Position numbers and translations under genes: made by a program. A DNA stretch of 64,000 bases from the NCBI GenBank assembly GCA_943704425.1, contig CALSCP010000733.1:65872-129871 (forward strand), read 5' to 3'. Of this stretch, positions 59,424-64,000 are shown one piece after another. Origin of the DNA: Ministeria vibrans ATCC 50519 (Eukaryota > Opisthokonta > Filasterea). Each line of letters starts with the position of its first letter. Position 1 is the stretch's first letter. The notes under the pieces were generated by a model that saw only the letters and a program-made list of their open reading frames with translations, searched no databases and was not told the DNA's origin.

Positions 59424-60001
59424 CTACAGATTGTTTTTGACTAACGTGTCGCTTGGTGTTGTTCTTCTTTTTGTGTGATTCAGTGAAATTGGTTGTGCGT
59501 GAGCCTATTGGGGGTACTGAAGGTCCATCGGCTGAAGGTGCAAAGTCCTTTTTGACTGGATCTGGAAAAATGATGCTCAGGATTTGGCAGGGTAAGAGAT
59601 AAGGAGGATGGAGAGAAACTAACCCTAACCCTATCTCAAATGACCCCTGGCCACAGACAAACCGGCATACTCCTCTGGCTCTACTGCCATCTTGCGCATT
59701 CAAGCAAACAACACTGGCACCAACAAACCAAAGAAGCTCAAAATTGGTGTCTTCCGAAAACTCACTGTCAATCCAAACGGCAAGAAAATGGTTCGCGAAC
59801 AAAAGGTAATGAAAAACAGTTTTTAATAATATTATCATTATAATAATATTATTATTCTTATAATTATCAGTACTGTTGGTGTTATGCTAACTGACAAACA
59901 TTGTGTGTAAAGGTTTACGAGCAAGTTTACGCGGGATTTGGACCACTTTTCTTTGGACTCCGTTACATTCCTTACACTGTTCCTCTCACTGCTCTCCCTT
60001 C

Positions 60002-60088
<87 letters not shown>

Positions 60089-62106
60089 GAAAGAAACAAA
60101 GTGATAGAGAGAGAGAGAAAGAAAGGAGAAAGAAACAAAGTGATAGAGAGAGAGAGAGAGAAAGAAAGGAGAAAGAAACAAAGTGATAGAGAGAGAGAGA
60201 AAGAAAGGAGAAAGAAACAAAGTGATAGAGAGAGAGAGAAAAAAAGGAGAAAGAAGCAAAGTGATAGAGAGAGAGAAAGAAAGGAGAAAGAAACAAAGTG
60301 ATAGAGAGAGAGAAAGAAAGGAGAAAGAAACAAAGTGATAGAGAGAGAGAAAGAAAGGAGAAAGAAACAAAGTGATGGAGAGAGAGATAATTAAGAGAAA
60401 AGAAGAAAACTGAGTTCATTTGGGTGTGTTTAGTACTCTCTCATCTAAAGTGGTTCGGAATGAGTATACTCTTGCATTTGTCTGTGCAATGCCTAAAGGA
60501 CCAAATCTTTCAGTACGATCAACATTACAGTATTGCTCTTCATCTCTCACTCACAACTATTTTTCACATTTTACTAATTCGGCGCACCAATACTCTTCTC
60601 TTTCCCCTCAGATACGGATGCCGATTGCGGTGTTTGCATCCACCTGGCTGTTTGACACCCCTCCTGCCACTCCTCCCTTCCCCGCTCCCCCTCTGCCTTC
60701 CGACACCTCCTTCCGTCCTGAGTTCCAGAGTGATCGTGATGCTCCCACATGCAACGCCTGTCATTCTGTACGCCACACACGCACACACTCACAAAAACAC
60801 TCTTTCACTGTCTCATTCACACGCTCACATTTTCATAACTCACAAACCCACACACACATACAGTCACACGCTCACACGCTCACATTCTCTGTTTTACTTA
60901 GGGTTTCTCTTTGACCAAGCGCAGACATCACTGTCGTCACTGTCTCAAAGTAACCTCCCCTTTTTTTATCCTCAGCCTCCTTTCTCATTCTGTCTCTTCC
61001 ATTTCTCTCTCCATCACTTTATTTCTTTCTCTCTCCTCTCTCTCTCTTTATCTCTCTTTATTACTTTATTTTTTCTCCCTTCTCTCTCCTTCCCGGAAAT
61101 TTGCCGATTTTATAGATCTTCTGCAAACAATGCTCAACTCGACGAATGGTCATTCCCAATCTTGGATTCACCAGTCCCGAAAGACTATGCGAAGGTGAAA
61201 CGCAGACCGAAGCACACACACACGCCTACAGTCCTAATGCATTGTCGTGCTTTAGCGTGTATTCCCATGGCACAGACGGGCGGCAAACGCGTCGACATTG
61301 CACTAGCGAGTGCCAGCCAAAGACCATTGGGTGAGGCCATGGTCGTACTGCCCGCTCAACAGGCCACTGACAAGGTGCCGTCTCTCGTACCCTACTTCGA
61401 ACACAAATCTTAACCTTAACCTCTATTCTTCACGCGTACACCTTTTCCTTTGTTGGTTTAGATGATTGGAGTGAATGACTTTGATGTACCGTCGCGTCCT
61501 CAGTCGACCGATTCTGTTTCGGTAACACGAGCCACTCAATATTATTTTTTATCAACTCCATTCTTCTTTTCGTGCGTGTGTAGAGCACTCGACCCAAAGC
61601 CAACTCGTTTGCCTCAGTGCCACTCAGTGGTCTCTCTCTCGATGAGCCACATGCGCAACTTGCAGACTCAGGTAATAGCGACTCATTCACACACTTCAGC
61701 AAGCAGGCTCACACCAAACAATGTAACATGCGTACAGAGGATGAAGACGAGGCGTCTACAGCAGAGCCCACCACTGACGGCGGCGACACGAACACGACCA
61801 CTACCACTACCGCCGCAGCGACGAATACGCCTGCGTCCTCCAATCCCTTTGAAGACATCACTCCGGCCGAGAAGGAACGACTCCAGCGCAAGGCCAACAT
61901 GGAGCGCCGTCTCAAGGCCGAGCAAGATCGAAACCGCGCCGCTCTCCTGGTACGCACCCAGACGCCCGCTCTCACTCACTGACTCACACCCGTTTTCTTT
62001 TCTGTAGGGACCGAACAGTGTGTCGTCGAGCTCGGGAGGCAACCGCGGCTCAACCTATGTGCCGGGTCTGCTTGGGGATGATCCTGGTGATAACCCTTTT
62101 ATGTGA
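58219..62106 (+). CDS. Arrestin-domain protein with FYVE zinc finger, 581 residues
   Basis: Seventeen exons: 58219-58248, 58688-58885, 58975-59086, 59160-59218, 59271-59331, 59484-59591, 59657-59805, 59913-60001, 60434-60512, 60612-60767, 60902-60949, 61116-61194, 61256-61374, 61462-61521, 61584-61671, 61738-61949 and 62008-62106. Residues 1-310 are an arrestin fold: IWLTLDQKVPLYPGDRVSGV, SARGILVKFKGFERG, INAGQYEF-like FPFNFTLPSKLPG, then the C-lobe to LSSKVVRNEYTLAFV. Residues about 340-392 form a FYVE finger: CNACHSGFSLTKRRHHCRHC, IFCKQCSTRRM and RLCEAC, with the RRHHCR lipid-binding signature and eight Cys/His ligands. It should bind PI3P on endosomes and act as a cargo or trafficking adaptor. 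Dictyostelium AdcA shows a comparable arrestin-FYVE combination. The C-terminus has an NPFEDI motif that could bind EH domains. Confidence 0.87.
59345..59420 (+). repeat. Single copy of the dispersed intronic motif
   Basis: In the intron 59332-59483 of the arrestin-FYVE gene, the string gggagaaagaaacaaagcga is followed by a GA run. It matches the minisatellite core at 60004-60390 and the copy near 42950. Confidence 0.85.
60004..60390 (+). repeat. GA microsatellite and 35-43-nt minisatellite in an intron
   Basis: The intron 60002-60433 begins with about 38 GA units and continues as about eight copies of a unit with the core ggagaaagaaacaaagtgat followed by a variable GA run. Core positions include 60094, 60133, 60176 and 60213. 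Closely similar single copies of this core occur in introns elsewhere in the window. Confidence 0.92.
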
Positions 62107-62247
62107 ATCGCTTCTCTTCCATTACAAAAACTTTTTTTTTTGTGTTCAAGTGGTGTACAGATGTGTATTGTATATTTATCATCAGTTGCAGTCGTAGAAG
62201 AGACAAAAACAAGTATGTGCAGACAAGGGGAGGTTACGTGTGGAGAA

Positions 62248-63771
62248 TCACCAAAAGGTGCCGTCAATAGACTGTGCGGGAAGGGAAATGCAGGCAGCGG
62301 GGGTGTTAAAGTCGACGAGAGTCTCGCAGGGCGACTGCTGGAGGACCGATACAACTTGGTCCGAAGTAGAGCAGTGGAAGACAATGGTGGTGGTGTGCGT
62401 GGACGCCGCCAAATTGGCACTTGTGGCGCTGCTGCTGCTGCTGCATGTATCACCATGAGTGCATGTCATCTGCTGGTTGGCAATGGACCAGTGGCATTGA
62501 CTGCCGAGCTGCGCACGTCGTTCACCGGTGCGCACGTTGAGACGGTGTGCGCTGTGGAAAGGGCACACTTCGGTGTCGCGACCGTAGCTGTAGCACTGCT
62601 TGGAGAGCGGGAAGAAAGCATTGTCATGGCCGTAGTCCACCGAGACGTTCAGTGTTGTCGAGGCGCTTTCCAGGTGCTCTTGTGCCTGTGCAATGTATAA
62701 CTCGCGCTGAGCACGACCCTGAGCACGCACATGGGCTCGCTCGTCTCGCTGCTCGCGTGCATCTTGGCACTTGGAGCCGCAGCGGTTGATGGTGCTGGCC
62801 CATTCATCGCTGCCATCGCAACAGTCACAAATGCCATCGTTCACACGCGACGTAGGAATGTACGAGTCGTCGGCCCCACAGTAGAATCTAAAATGATGAA
62901 AAGAAAAAATAATCAGTCTGTTGCTCTGCAAAATAGCAAGAGTAAAAAAAAAAAAAGACTCACCGTCCGTTTCCGCAGGCTGAGGTGCCAGGCTCATCGC
63001 TTCCATCATCACAGTCACAGAAGTTGTCGTTGATGATGTTTTCAAGCATTTCAGGACCACTGCCATCGAGGCAGCGGAATGTCGCGCCTTCGTAGAGGTG
63101 TTGGTGTGATTTGGGCACGCCTCGAATTCCACCTGAGATGGCGTTCTGATCGAGAGTCTCGTTGACCTCGCCCATGCGAGGGGCGGCTGTCATGACAGCA
63201 ATGGGTTGAGGAGATACGCTGGGGTGGCCGTGGAAGTGTGTCGAGTCGATGATGGGCAAGAGAGATGGGTTTGCACCGCTTGGAATCATGTAACACCTAA
63301 TGGAGAAAGATGAAAAGCAATTATGAGTAAAATAGAACTTGCGACTTGTTAGGGAGTCGCTCGGGCGCTGGTTGTGGTTCACAACACGCGATTTTGTGTG
63401 TGTGTGTGTGTGTGGGAGGGGGGTTTGAATTACCAAAGGAGAAGGGTGGAAATCATGCAGAGGAGAGCAGCTTGGGCAGCGCGATGGCTTGTCGAAGGTT
63501 TCTTTGCAGAGGACAGAGTGACGCCAACAAGACTGGGGCGTCGCGATGAGGCTTGCGAGTGAGACGGTGTGAAGAACTCATCGTCAGTGTCGTCTATAAG
63601 AAGTGGTGTGGCGCACAAAGGGTAAGTAGGAGTCGCTGATGGAATGAATGTTGAATGAAAGTTTGGACAGAATGTGTTTTTACCTTCACTCAGGCACATG
63701 CCGATGCTGCCGCGCCGTACGACGGGCGATGACCATGAGAGGTTGTTTGACGAGTGACTAAAGGGGGACAT
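62248..63771 (-). CDS. Glucosidase II beta-like protein with membrane anchor (LDLa x2 + MRH), 406 residues
   Basis: Exons 63771-63684, 63593-63434, 63296-62964 and 62887-62248; phases 1, 2 and 2. The N-terminus is cytosolic-looking and Ser-rich, followed by a hydrophobic span near residues 66-88 (AAQAALLCMISTLLLW). The luminal part has the PRKCSH pair of LDLa-like modules: NIINDNFCDCDDGSDEPGTS and SRVNDGICDCCDGSDEW. A helical Glu/Arg/Ala segment follows (about 225-275). A C-terminal MRH lectin domain begins at YGHDNAFFPLSKQCYSYG and ends SPCETLVDFNTPAACIS. Glucosidase II beta guides trimming of glucose from N-glycans in the ER. Here there is no cleaved signal peptide and no C-terminal HDEL-type signal (it ends GTFW), so the anchor may replace it. 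It is shorter than mammalian PRKCSH (about 528) and lacks the acidic middle. Confidence 0.85.
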
Positions 63772-64000
63772 GATGGTAAATAAGACTGACGTGACGAGAT
63801 GAGGAATTTGTCGCGATGAAGAATTTCGCAAACTTCTGACGCGATTATTAATTTTTTTTTGGTATGTCATATTTTGACGTAATCAAAAGAATGTGAAACA
63901 CAGACTGTGACACTTTTGTGAAACACCCGTGAGGGAGCGAGCTCAGCGACGCATTGAGAAGAGTGGAAGAGGGCGACGGGGAAGTGGAAGTGGGGGGGGG
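63772..64000. other. Upstream flank of the glucosidase II beta-like gene
   Basis: The last 229 nt of the window contain an A-run on the minus strand near 63852 and purine-rich sequence ending in a G-run. I see no gene here. Confidence 0.5.

Noticed and set aside
59617-59636. Two telomere-like aaccct units
   Set aside because: Only two units inside an intron of a gene with ordinary neighbours; not enough for an interstitial telomere or a former chromosome end.
59838-60419. A 193-residue minus-strand frame rich in Ser/Leu/Phe
   Set aside because: It reads the GA minisatellite of an arrestin intron backwards.
1-64000. tRNA, rRNA or viral and transposon genes
   Set aside because: I saw no cloverleaf, rRNA core, reverse transcriptase, transposase or terminal repeats by eye; a dedicated scan could still find a small RNA gene.

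Overview
The window is nuclear DNA of a eukaryote, probably a free-living unicellular protist. Genes are split by short GT-AG introns (mostly about 50-200 nt). The proteins are typical nuclear ones: TOR kinase, pinin, RNase H2 subunit A, mitochondrial ribosomal protein mL41, a KxDL/BORC subunit, a tubulin-tyrosine-ligase-like enzyme and a glucosidase II beta-like lectin. Two runs of N mark it as draft scaffold sequence. Spacers are short, and introns are rich in simple repeats (CA, GA/TC, ATT). I cannot place the organism more precisely. Secreted DUF285/EGF proteins and glycosaminoglycan-type glycosyltransferases suggest a phagotrophic or surface-adhering cell.

Layout. (1) 1-23206: two giant genes arranged head to head. 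The minus-strand one runs off the left edge (at least 3414 residues); the plus-strand one encodes 4070 residues. They are diverged paralogues: a shared motif block, a Walker A site and a Walker B site fall at almost the same residue numbers in both (about 3167/3171, 3313/3316 and 3376/3380). I recognise no family for them, and they are the strongest candidate here for an undescribed system. (2) 23639-29541: a protein of about 1840 residues that ends in a SpoIIIAA/Ycf45-type ATPase domain with a destroyed P-loop, preceded by a degenerate EXD1-like exonuclease fold. (3) 29665-35193: two tandem minus-strand secreted DUF285 (BspA-like) proteins, one with three EGF domains. (4) 35326-36225: a coiled-coil protein. 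(5) 36305-43537: a divergent pair of Golgi-type glycosyltransferase genes, a chondroitin N-acetylgalactosaminyltransferase-like enzyme and a 1085-residue protein joining three glycosyltransferase domains (B4GALNT-like, chondroitin-synthase-like and exostosin GT47). (6) 43617-49154: a small Cys-motif protein, mL41, a membrane-anchored TTL-like enzyme and RNase H2A. (7) 49244-53851: an armadillo protein with an acidic repeat tail, a truncated-type globin and a KxDL protein with a very long Thr/Glu tail. (8) 54185-56228: the C-terminal part of TOR, cut inside the kinase domain, facing the first exon of a secreted EGF protein that is itself cut off; the interval between them looks like a rearrangement or assembly junction. 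(9) 56507-63771: pinin, an arrestin-FYVE protein and a membrane-anchored glucosidase II beta-like protein.

Exon structures were worked out by hand by matching GT/AG sites, reading phase and protein similarity. All spliced frames close without a remainder, but individual boundaries could be off by a base or by an alternative site. Family calls rest on recognition of motifs; no database search was run.
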